Positions 35,961-43,570 of a stretch of 64,000 nucleotides of DNA are shown piece by piece (positions within the stretch are counted from its first letter, which is position 1; every line of letters begins with the position of its first letter). Origin of the DNA: NAK19 sp034434515. Its GTDB lineage: Bacteria; Chloroflexota; Anaerolineae; Anaerolineales; UBA4823. The notes under the pieces are model-generated. The model was not told the DNA's origin. It saw only the letters and a list, made by a program, of their open reading frames with translations, and searched no databases. Position numbers and translations under genes: made by a program. The DNA lies in NCBI GenBank assembly GCA_034434515.1, contig DAOTZA010000043.1, positions 1 through 64,000 of the forward strand. Reading direction: 5' to 3'.

Positions 35961-37649
35961 ATGTCTCAAACCAACTTCTTCGTTCAATGCCTGGATTGTG
36001 AAAACACAGAACCCTTTCGGGTTAATCAAACAGCTTGCTCCCATTGTGGGAGCAACTGGCGTGAAGTACACTACGACCTTGCAGAGGTAAAAGAGATTTT
36101 CGAAAAATCTTTACCCGAACGCCCCTTTAATTTGTGGCGGTATCGCGAGTTATTACCTGTTACCGAATATCTTCCCTATCTATCCATGGGGGAGGGCGGT
36201 ACCCCACTCATTCACGCCAATAACCTCGGAATGATGCTTGGCTGTCCTACTTTATTTGTCAAAGATGAACGTCAAGGTCCTACGAACTCATTTAAAGACC
36301 GTCAAGCAGCAGTAGCCATTGCGGCAATGAAGGAAGCGTCCGTCACTGAAGCGGTTTTAGCCTCAACCGGCAATGTAGCCATTGCTTACTCTGCCTATGC
36401 CGCCAGAGCCGGAATTAAGTTGTGGGCTTTTCTAACCAGCCTTGTCCCTCTGGAAAAAATGCGCGAAGTAGCTATTTACGGTACAAAGGTCATTAAGGTT
36501 ACAGGCACTTACGATGAAGCCAAGCGACTAGCAGCAGAGTTTGCGCGCCAACGCCACCTTCACCTCGAACGCGGGGCTTGCTCGATCCCTTCAGTCGAAT
36601 CGATGAAAACCCTAGCTTTTGAAATCGCTGAGCAATTGACCTATTCTCTGAGCTCGGTTTCCTCTACCCAGTCTGTTATAGCGACAAAATGGAAAGCACC
36701 CGACTGGTACGTGCAATCCGTCAGTGGCGGAATAGGTCCATTGGGTGTCCTGAAAGGATTTACAGAATTGTATCAAATGGGATTGATCGATCGAATCCCT
36801 TCAATCGCCTGTATCCAAGCAGAGGGATGCGCTCCGATGGTAAAAGCTTGGAAAGCCAATAAAGCCGTTGCCGATCCAATCCTGAATCCCCAAACACATA
36901 TTACTACCCTCTCAACCGGCGACCCTGGTCGCACGTATACCCTGCTCCGAGAGAGAATATTAGAATCCGGAGGAGGGGCATTTGAAAGTGTCAGTGACGA
37001 AGAAACCTTTCGCACCATTCATATCCTTGCTAAACTCGAGGGTCTATCTACTGAATCGGCTGCTGCAGTCGCTTTTGCTGGGGCGATAAAGCTATTTCGA
37101 CAAGGCATCATCAAACCCAACGAAATTGTGGTCATAAACTGCACCGGCCACACAATGCCGGTTGAAAACCTCATTTTGGGTGATGGTTGGGCAACCGACA
37201 TTTCTGTTTCCAGAGTTGAGATGGAAACCAAACCTCAAGAAGGCCTCTATGGGGCATTAAGCAACCTGACCCCAGAAAAGGTGCGAAAAATTGTCATTAT
37301 CGATGACATCGAAGACGCTCGCCGTCTACTGCGAAGGATTTTACAATCTCAAGGCGACTTTATCATTCGTGAAGCGGAAAATGGCATTAAAGGCATTCAA
37401 TTGATTAAAGAAGACCCGCCAGACGTAATTATCTTAGATTTAATGATGCCCGAAGTAGATGGTTTTGCCGTCCTGAATCAGCTCCAGGAATACCCTGATT
37501 TGGCGTCCATTCCTGTCATTGTGGTCACAGCCAAAGAATTGACGAAAGAGGAAACCCTGTTGCTGAAAGGGAAAGTAAAAGCCTTAATGCATAAGGGAAA
37601 ATTTATGAGCGACGATCTGGCCGATGAAATATTAGAAGCCATTCATTGA
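35961..37649 (+). CDS. Threonine-synthase-like PLP enzyme fused to a receiver domain
   Basis: A 562-residue fusion. Residues 1-40 form a zinc ribbon (C10-x2-C13, C26-x2-C29) as in many threonine synthases. Residues about 60-430 are a fold-type II PLP enzyme with the lysine K112 in PTNSFKDRQ, STGNVAIAYSAYAARAG, and SVSGGIGPLG. Residues 443-562 are a complete receiver domain: IIDDIED acidic pocket, phospho-acceptor D493 in VIILDLMMPEVDG, VTAKE and a lysine in MHKGKF. Threonine synthase makes threonine from phosphohomoserine, but the loop residues differ enough that another beta-replacing activity is possible. Both halves keep their key residues. It starts directly after the hybrid kinase stop codon, so phosphorylation of D493 by that kinase is a reasonable inference. 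An EamA-type exporter follows 13 bases later. Confidence 0.9.
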   Translation: MSQTNFFVQCLDCENTEPFRVNQTACSHCGSNWREVHYDLAEVKEIFEKSLPERPFNLWRYRELLPVTEYLPYLSMGEGGTPLIHANNLGMMLGCPTLFVKDERQGPTNSFKDRQAAVAIAAMKEASVTEAVLASTGNVAIAYSAYAARAGIKLWAFLTSLVPLEKMREVAIYGTKVIKVTGTYDEAKRLAAEFARQRHLHLERGACSIPSVESMKTLAFEIAEQLTYSLSSVSSTQSVIATKWKAPDWYVQSVSGGIGPLGVLKGFTELYQMGLIDRIPSIACIQAEGCAPMVKAWKANKAVADPILNPQTHITTLSTGDPGRTYTLLRERILESGGGAFESVSDEETFRTIHILAKLEGLSTESAAAVAFAGAIKLFRQGIIKPNEIVVINCTGHTMPVENLILGDGWATDISVSRVEMETKPQEGLYGALSNLTPEKVRKIVIIDDIEDARRLLRRILQSQGDFIIREAENGIKGIQLIKEDPPDVIILDLMMPEVDGFAVLNQLQEYPDLASIPVIVVTAKELTKEETLLLKGKVKALMHKGKFMSDDLADEILEAIH

Positions 37650-37662
37650 CCTCTCGAAAGCA

Positions 37663-38664
37663 ATGCTTGAAAAAACTGCTGCGCCGTTAAAAATCCAGAC
37701 CTATACCCTGTCGGTTCGCGGCGTTTTTCCAGCAGTTTTATCGGCAATCCTCCTTGGCTTCGCCCCCATTTTTGGCAAACTTGCCATTCAAAATGGCGTT
37801 TCCCCTTTGTTCGTTGTAACGGTCCGGACGGTTCTGGCAACTTTGTTTATGGCTATCACATTGCTGTTTACGAACCGGCTCAACTTTTATATCTACCCTG
37901 CGGGTTTAATGGCATGTGCATTGGCGGGAACATTGAATGGAATCGGTTCACTTTTTTATTATCTGGCTTTATCGATGATCAACGCCAACCTGGGACAATT
38001 GATCTTCTTAACTTATCCGGTCTTTGTCACCCTATGGATGGTTTTTGATCACTATAAACCATCATCGGTTTCCCTGCTAAGACTTGCACTCATCGTCCTT
38101 GGGATTGTTTTGTTAATTTACGGGATACATACCCCTGTACGTCTTAGAGGCATCCTTTTTATGTTGATTGCCGCAGCTTGCTATGGATTGCATCTGCCTA
38201 TCAACCAACGTGTCCTTTATGAAATGCCAGCTCCCACAGTAACTTTCTATACCTTGCTCTTCATGTCACTTGCTGTTATACCATCCAGCTTATTGATTCC
38301 TCAGCCACTGCAATTATCCCCTGAAAAATCACTTGAACTTCTACCGTTCTTTCCGGTACTGGCTTTAGCTCTGGTTACTTTTCTTTCGAGATTAACCCTT
38401 TTTTTGGGCGTAAAGCGGATTGGTGGACTTCAAACGGCTTTGCTGGGAGTGACGGAACTCTTGGTAACGCTGACTCTGGCAAAGGTATGGCTATACGAAA
38501 CTTTCAACTTCCTTCAATGGGTTGGCGCACTGTTGATCCTGTTAAGCCTTCTGCTAATTGGTCTCGAAAAGCCTCCTCAACGGCAAGCAGCAAAACCCAC
38601 TCTTCTTCACTGGTTACAACACTTGCCATCTAAAGAGCCTCCTAACCCTCCGCTAATCGACTAG
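37663..38664 (+). CDS. EamA/DMT-family transporter
   Basis: A 333-residue membrane protein with ten predicted helices in two five-helix repeats, as in the EamA (drug/metabolite) family: GFAPIFGKLAIQ in the first repeat and ACYGLHLPINQ in the second. Family members include threonine/homoserine exporters such as RhtA as well as many others. Its place right after a threonine-synthase-like gene makes export of that enzyme's product or precursor an attractive guess. The C-terminal 35 residues are a polar tail. Only a weak ribosome site is visible. Confidence 0.85.
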   Translation: MLEKTAAPLKIQTYTLSVRGVFPAVLSAILLGFAPIFGKLAIQNGVSPLFVVTVRTVLATLFMAITLLFTNRLNFYIYPAGLMACALAGTLNGIGSLFYYLALSMINANLGQLIFLTYPVFVTLWMVFDHYKPSSVSLLRLALIVLGIVLLIYGIHTPVRLRGILFMLIAAACYGLHLPINQRVLYEMPAPTVTFYTLLFMSLAVIPSSLLIPQPLQLSPEKSLELLPFFPVLALALVTFLSRLTLFLGVKRIGGLQTALLGVTELLVTLTLAKVWLYETFNFLQWVGALLILLSLLLIGLEKPPQRQAAKPTLLHWLQHLPSKEPPNPPLID

Positions 38665-38740
38665 CCTTTGCAAGGCTAACTGAACACTGCATTCCATTTT
38701 GGCTTAACCAATCTGATTCGGCAAACAAGACGCTGCCTTG

Positions 38741-38749
38741 TGTTATACT
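38741..38749 (+). promoter_or_regulatory. Extended -10 promoter for argF
   Basis: TG-T-TATACT (38741-38749) lies 35 bases before the argF ATG. No good -35 is seen, which is usual for extended -10 promoters. Confidence 0.55.
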
Positions 38750-38783
38750 ACTCCTAAACCTATCTAATCCTTGGGAGTCTGCT

Positions 38784-39701
38784 ATGAAACATTTTCTTGA
38801 TGTCCTGGATTATTCTTCAGAAGATTTGCAAGCGATGTTAGATTTGGCAATAAAACTCAAAAAACAATGGAAAGCAGGTGGAAATCCACCCTTGCTCAGA
38901 GGGAAAGTCCTGGGAATGATCTTTCAAAAGCCTAGCCTGCGCACACGGGTTTCTTTTGATATGGCTATGCGACATTTAGGCGGGGATGCGTTGTATCTTT
39001 CACCAGCAGAAATCGGCCTAGGCAAACGAGAAGCCATCAGCGACGTAGCCCGAGTCTTATCCGGTTATGTAGACGCTATTATGGCGCGGGTGTTTGAACA
39101 CGAACACGTTCTCGAACTGGCTCGTTGGGCAAGTGTTCCGGTGATCAATGGCCTAAGCGACTACAATCATCCCTGCCAGGCAATGGCAGATGCCTTGACG
39201 ATTTACGAAAAATTTGGCAAGCTAAAAGGAATTCAAGTAACCTTCGTCGGTGATGGAAACAATGTGGCAGTCTCTTTGATGCACGTTTGCGTAAAACTCG
39301 GCGCGAACTTCACCATCGCTAATCCAGAAGGTTATGATATGCCCACGCAAGCTGTCGAACTTGCTAAAGAGGTCGCCCGCAAAACCGGCAGTCAACTAAA
39401 TTTCTTGCGCGACCCTCATCAAGCTGTCAAAGGCGCCCAGGTAATCTATACCGATACCTGGACCAGCATGGGACAAGAAGAAGAAGCTCAAATTCGAGAG
39501 AAAGTATTCCCCCCATATCAGGTCAACCCACAATTGGTCTCTGAAGCCGACAAAGATGTCATCGTCATGCACTGTTTGCCTGCCCATCGTGGGCAAGAGA
39601 TCACGGACGAAGTCGCCGATGGACCGCATTCTGCTCTCTTCCCTCAGGCTCACAATCGACTTCATGCTCAAAAAGCAATTCTGGTTAAGTTGCTAACTTA
39701 G
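38784..39701 (+). CDS. argF: Ornithine carbamoyltransferase
   Basis: A 305-residue carbamoyltransferase. The carbamoyl-phosphate motif reads SLRTRVSF (classically STRTR, as in OTCases), followed by the N-terminal HPCQAMAD motif, FVGDGNNV, and the ornithine-loop HCLPAHRG with its catalytic cysteine. It catalyses ornithine plus carbamoyl phosphate to citrulline, in arginine synthesis or, run backwards, in arginine fermentation. No other arg or arc gene is in the window, so direction cannot be told. GGGAG precedes the ATG. It begins a run with ald, a CoA-transferase and pyk. Confidence 0.93.
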   Translation: MKHFLDVLDYSSEDLQAMLDLAIKLKKQWKAGGNPPLLRGKVLGMIFQKPSLRTRVSFDMAMRHLGGDALYLSPAEIGLGKREAISDVARVLSGYVDAIMARVFEHEHVLELARWASVPVINGLSDYNHPCQAMADALTIYEKFGKLKGIQVTFVGDGNNVAVSLMHVCVKLGANFTIANPEGYDMPTQAVELAKEVARKTGSQLNFLRDPHQAVKGAQVIYTDTWTSMGQEEEAQIREKVFPPYQVNPQLVSEADKDVIVMHCLPAHRGQEITDEVADGPHSALFPQAHNRLHAQKAILVKLLT

Positions 39702-39719
39702 CAGAAAAGAGGTCATTCT

Positions 39720-40802
39720 ATGAATATTGGAGTTCCGAAAGAGCGACGTCCTTTTGAATTTCGCGTCGGTTTAACCCCGGCTGGCGTGCAAATGCTTGTC
39801 GAACAGGGCCACATCTGCTATGTCGAACACGAAGCCGGTTTGGCAGCCGGTTTTGTCGATCAGGAATATGAAAATGCCGGCGCCCGGATTGTCTATTCTC
39901 CCCATGAAGTCTTTGGCAGAGCAGACCTACTGCTCAAGGTTGCCCGCCCCACTCTTGAGGAGATTAACTGGCTACGCCCGGGATCAACGGTTACCGGCCT
40001 GCTTCACCTCACCTCAGCCAGACAGGAAAAGATCGAAGCCCTACTTAAATCTCAAATCACTGCAATCGCTTTTGAACAAGTTTCGCTTCCAGATGGCACC
40101 ATGCCAATTCGTCGTCCTCTTGCTACTATAGGCGGTGTGATGGTGTCTCAAATAGCAGCGCGTCTTTTGCAAACCGATGCTGGGGGCAAAGGGATGCTCT
40201 TAGGCGGTGTGGTGGGGGTTCCTCCCGCTGAGGTGGTTATTGTCGGCGCAGGTGTTACCGGCACAGCAGCGACAAAAGGTTTTGTTGGGATGGGCGCTCA
40301 TGTTACCGTATTAGATACCAATATTGCTGCTCTCGAAAGGTTATATGATCGCTTCCCAAGTATTTTGACCCTGATCAGCAACCCAATTAATCTCAGACGT
40401 GTCGTTTCGTACGCCGATGTTCTTGTCGGAGCGGTTTTGGTTCCTCATCAGCGCTCTCCCATCGTCATTACTCGCGAGATGGTTAAGCTTATGAAACCGC
40501 GCTCGATCATTATTGACATGAGCATAGATGAAGGCGGTTGTGTCGAGACATCCAGACCGACTACTCACGACCGCCCAACTTATATTGAAGAAGGGGTTGT
40601 GCATTATTGCGTCCCAAATGTGCCAAGTGTAATTGCTCGTACAGCCACCTATGCTTATGTCAACGCTGCTTTTCCCTATATCCAGGAATTAGCTAATAAA
40701 GGGGTTGAACGAGCTATTCAAGAAGATGGCGCTTTGGGAATCGCTGTAGCAACGCACCGCGGTCAAACTATTCATCTCAGCAGACTCACTCCGGCTGTAT
40801 AG
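39720..40802 (+). CDS. ald: Alanine dehydrogenase
   Basis: A 360-residue protein of the alanine dehydrogenase/PNT N-terminal family: MNIGVPKERRPFEFRVGLTP at the start, LLKVARP with the substrate lysine, LLHLTS with the catalytic histidine, then a Rossmann domain (VVIVGAGVTGTAATKG, VLDTN). It interconverts pyruvate, ammonia and NADH with L-alanine. In a fermenter, alanine formation disposes of amino groups and reductant. AGAGG precedes the ATG. Spacing to argF is 18 bases and to the CoA-transferase 10 bases. Confidence 0.9.
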   Translation: MNIGVPKERRPFEFRVGLTPAGVQMLVEQGHICYVEHEAGLAAGFVDQEYENAGARIVYSPHEVFGRADLLLKVARPTLEEINWLRPGSTVTGLLHLTSARQEKIEALLKSQITAIAFEQVSLPDGTMPIRRPLATIGGVMVSQIAARLLQTDAGGKGMLLGGVVGVPPAEVVIVGAGVTGTAATKGFVGMGAHVTVLDTNIAALERLYDRFPSILTLISNPINLRRVVSYADVLVGAVLVPHQRSPIVITREMVKLMKPRSIIIDMSIDEGGCVETSRPTTHDRPTYIEEGVVHYCVPNVPSVIARTATYAYVNAAFPYIQELANKGVERAIQEDGALGIAVATHRGQTIHLSRLTPAV

Positions 40803-40812
40803 GAAGGCGTAC

Positions 40813-42108
40813 ATGGACTGGATTCAACAATATCAATCTAGAATTGTTACAGCCGAGGAAGCAGTAAGAAATATCAAATCTCATCAACGGCTTTTCCTGA
40901 CCGGGAACTGTTCGGTACCTCAAAAACTCCTTGCTGCTCTCGTCGAATTTGCCCCAAATCTCGAGAATGTAGAGATATGCCACGCCCTTACCGTCGGACC
41001 GGCCGACTACGTCAAACCAGAGATGCAGGGTCATCTTCGTGTTAACACCATGTTTATCAGCAGCAACATCCGTAAAGCTGTTCACGAAGGACGCGTTGAC
41101 TTTACCCCCGTCTTGTTATCCGAATTTCCACTCCTATTCAAGCGCAAAATCTTACCAGTAGATGTGGCCTTAATTCACGTCTCCCCACCGGATGAACATG
41201 GCTTTTGCAGCTTCGGCATTGAGGTTGGACTGACAAAAAGCGTTGCTGAATCGGCAGCCATGATTATCGCCGAAGTCAACCAACAGATGCCGCGTACCCT
41301 TGGAGACTCCTTTATTCACGTTAGTCGCTTGAATTACATGGTGCCAACCGATTACGAACTCCCTGAACTCCCCATGGCGGATGAAGAAAATGCAGAAATC
41401 TACGAAAAAATTGCCTCCTATGTCGCCGAGCTCATTCCGGATGGAGCAACCATGCAAATGGGAATCGGGGCTATCCCAGACGCTGTCTTAAAACATCTAT
41501 TTACCAAAAAAGATTTGGGGGTTCACACCGAAATGTTTTCTGATGGCGTTATCGACCTCGTCGAAGCCGGAGTTTTAACCAACAGTCGCAAAACATTGCA
41601 CCCCGGAAAAATCATTGCTGGCTTCATACTCGGGACAAAACGCCTATACAAATGGGTAGACGACAACCCATTAATTGAACTTCACCCAACTGAATATGTC
41701 AATGATCCGTTTATCATCGCTCAAAATGAGCGTATGGTTGCAATCAACTCGGCTATCGAGGTAGATCTCACCGGGCAAGTCTGTGCAGATAGCATTGGAC
41801 ATCGGCTCTTCAGTGGCGTCGGTGGACAATTGGATTTCATCTATGGTTCCTCACGCTCGAAAGGCGGTGTGCCCATAATCGCCCTGCCCAGCACAGCAAA
41901 AGACTTTAGCCGTATTGTTGCCACGCTTAAGCCCGGTGCAGGTGTTGTCACCACTCGCAACCACGTTCATTACATCATTACTGAACACGGAATTGCTGAC
42001 CTATACGGGAAAACCATTCGCCAGCGAGCTCAAGCGTTAATCAACATCGCCCATCCCAAGTTCCGCGAAGAATTAACCCGTCAAGCCAAAGAAATGAATT
42101 ATATTTAG
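40813..42108 (+). CDS. Acetyl-CoA hydrolase/transferase family CoA-transferase
   Basis: A 431-residue class I CoA-transferase of the acetyl-CoA hydrolase/4-hydroxybutyrate CoA-transferase group. The catalytic glutamate is in HTEMFSDGVIDL. The family glycine motifs GIGAIPDAV and GVGGQLDFIYG, and the C-terminal ITEHGIADLYGKT, are present. It would move CoA between acetyl-CoA and an acyl carboxylate such as butyrate, propionate or 4-hydroxybutyrate. AGGAAGG precedes the ATG. Placement with ald and pyk fits fermentative end-product metabolism. Acyl specificity is unknown. Confidence 0.88.
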   Translation: MDWIQQYQSRIVTAEEAVRNIKSHQRLFLTGNCSVPQKLLAALVEFAPNLENVEICHALTVGPADYVKPEMQGHLRVNTMFISSNIRKAVHEGRVDFTPVLLSEFPLLFKRKILPVDVALIHVSPPDEHGFCSFGIEVGLTKSVAESAAMIIAEVNQQMPRTLGDSFIHVSRLNYMVPTDYELPELPMADEENAEIYEKIASYVAELIPDGATMQMGIGAIPDAVLKHLFTKKDLGVHTEMFSDGVIDLVEAGVLTNSRKTLHPGKIIAGFILGTKRLYKWVDDNPLIELHPTEYVNDPFIIAQNERMVAINSAIEVDLTGQVCADSIGHRLFSGVGGQLDFIYGSSRSKGGVPIIALPSTAKDFSRIVATLKPGAGVVTTRNHVHYIITEHGIADLYGKTIRQRAQALINIAHPKFREELTRQAKEMNYI

Positions 42109-42110
42109 GG

Positions 42111-43544
42111 ATGATTTGCAAAACCAAGATTGTCGCCACAATTGGTCCAGCCAGCTCGGATTTTGCAACCCTTAGCGAACTCATCCGGGCTGGTGTTCGC
42201 ATCTTCCGCATTAACTGTTCCCATGGCAGCAAGGCGGAGCGAATTCAGCTCATTCGATTATGCAGACAGGCTTCTAAAAGTTTGGATATCCCCATTGCGA
42301 TCATGATCGATTTACAAGGGCCGAAAATTCGTATCGGAGAATTAGAAAAACCGTCCATCACCCTGCAAATCGGACAAACCGTAAAAGTTACCAATCAACC
42401 GATCCGCGGCGATGAAAAATCCTTTTCCATTGAATTCCCTGGACTGATGAATAATATCCAGATTGGTAATCGCATCTTGTTAGATGATGGGAAAATTGAA
42501 CTGAAAGTCATTCGGAAACAGACATATGCCCTTGAAGCGGAAGTAATCGTTGGCGGCGAATTGCTTCCCCGCAAAGGCGCTAACTTTCCCGATTCTGAAT
42601 TGTCTCTCTCTGGGATTACCGAAAAAGACCTCGATGATCTTCGTATGGGCATGGATAATTCCATTGATGCCATTGCCCTATCGTTTGTCCAGAGTGAAAA
42701 GGATATTCTCGACTTAAAACAACATATTGAAAATAGATATCCAAAGAGTAAAAATGTTCCCCTCATTGCCAAAATCGAACGTCCGCAAGCCCTAGCGCAC
42801 TTATCAGCGATTCTGGAACATGCTGACGGGGTTATGGTGGCGAGAGGGGATTTAGCCATTGAAATCTCTCCTGCATGTGTTCCAACAGCTCAAAAAGAAA
42901 TTATCACTACAGCCAATCGAATGGGGAAGTATGTCATCACCGCAACTCAAATGCTAGAGTCGATGATTGAAAACGCAATCCCCACCCGAGCAGAAGCCAA
43001 TGATGTAGCCAACGCAGTATTCGATGGAAGTGATGCCGTGATGCTTTCTGCTGAAACCTCGATCGGAAAACATCCCATTCTTGCCGTCAAAACGATGGTC
43101 TCGATCATCGAAGAGGCAGAAAAAAACCTTGCTCATTGGTCGGTCTGGGATGGAAAACTCACCCCCAAATCGGCTGATGAGGACAGTTATTTTGTCATCG
43201 AAGCTGCACGTGATCTCAGCAAAGATCGAAATGTAAACGCCATCTGCGTATTCACCCAAAGCGGTCGGACAGCTATTCTTCTATCCAAAACGCGCCCTGA
43301 TGTACCCATCTATGCCTTTACCCCAAACCCGGATACCTACACTCAACTCAGCCTTTATTGGGGAGTTCAAAGTTTCCTGACCCCGCGAGCCAACAATCTG
43401 GATGAAATATTATCCATCATCGAAAATTCAGTTTCCCAACCAGATCACCTCAAGTCAGGCGACCAGGTCGTATTGATCTGCGGCTATCCTGTTCAGAAAT
43501 TCAGGTCTGCTAACCTGGTCATGCTCCACACTTTCCCTTATTGA
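42111..43544 (+). CDS. pyk: Pyruvate kinase
   Basis: A 477-residue pyruvate kinase without the extra C-terminal phosphoenolpyruvate-utiliser domain found in some Gram-positive enzymes. Motifs are TIGPAS, RINCSHG, MVARGDLAIEI, and TQMLESMI followed by PTRAEANDVANAVFDG. It makes ATP and pyruvate from phosphoenolpyruvate. The start is 2 bases after the CoA-transferase stop and has no good ribosome site, suggesting translational coupling. Confidence 0.95.
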   Translation: MICKTKIVATIGPASSDFATLSELIRAGVRIFRINCSHGSKAERIQLIRLCRQASKSLDIPIAIMIDLQGPKIRIGELEKPSITLQIGQTVKVTNQPIRGDEKSFSIEFPGLMNNIQIGNRILLDDGKIELKVIRKQTYALEAEVIVGGELLPRKGANFPDSELSLSGITEKDLDDLRMGMDNSIDAIALSFVQSEKDILDLKQHIENRYPKSKNVPLIAKIERPQALAHLSAILEHADGVMVARGDLAIEISPACVPTAQKEIITTANRMGKYVITATQMLESMIENAIPTRAEANDVANAVFDGSDAVMLSAETSIGKHPILAVKTMVSIIEEAEKNLAHWSVWDGKLTPKSADEDSYFVIEAARDLSKDRNVNAICVFTQSGRTAILLSKTRPDVPIYAFTPNPDTYTQLSLYWGVQSFLTPRANNLDEILSIIENSVSQPDHLKSGDQVVLICGYPVQKFRSANLVMLHTFPY

Positions 43545-43570
43545 ATCCAAAATGAAGATCTATTCATCCA

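Noticed and set aside
42395..42859. A 154-codon open frame antisense to pyk
   Set aside because: Pyruvate kinase motifs on the other strand explain this stretch fully.
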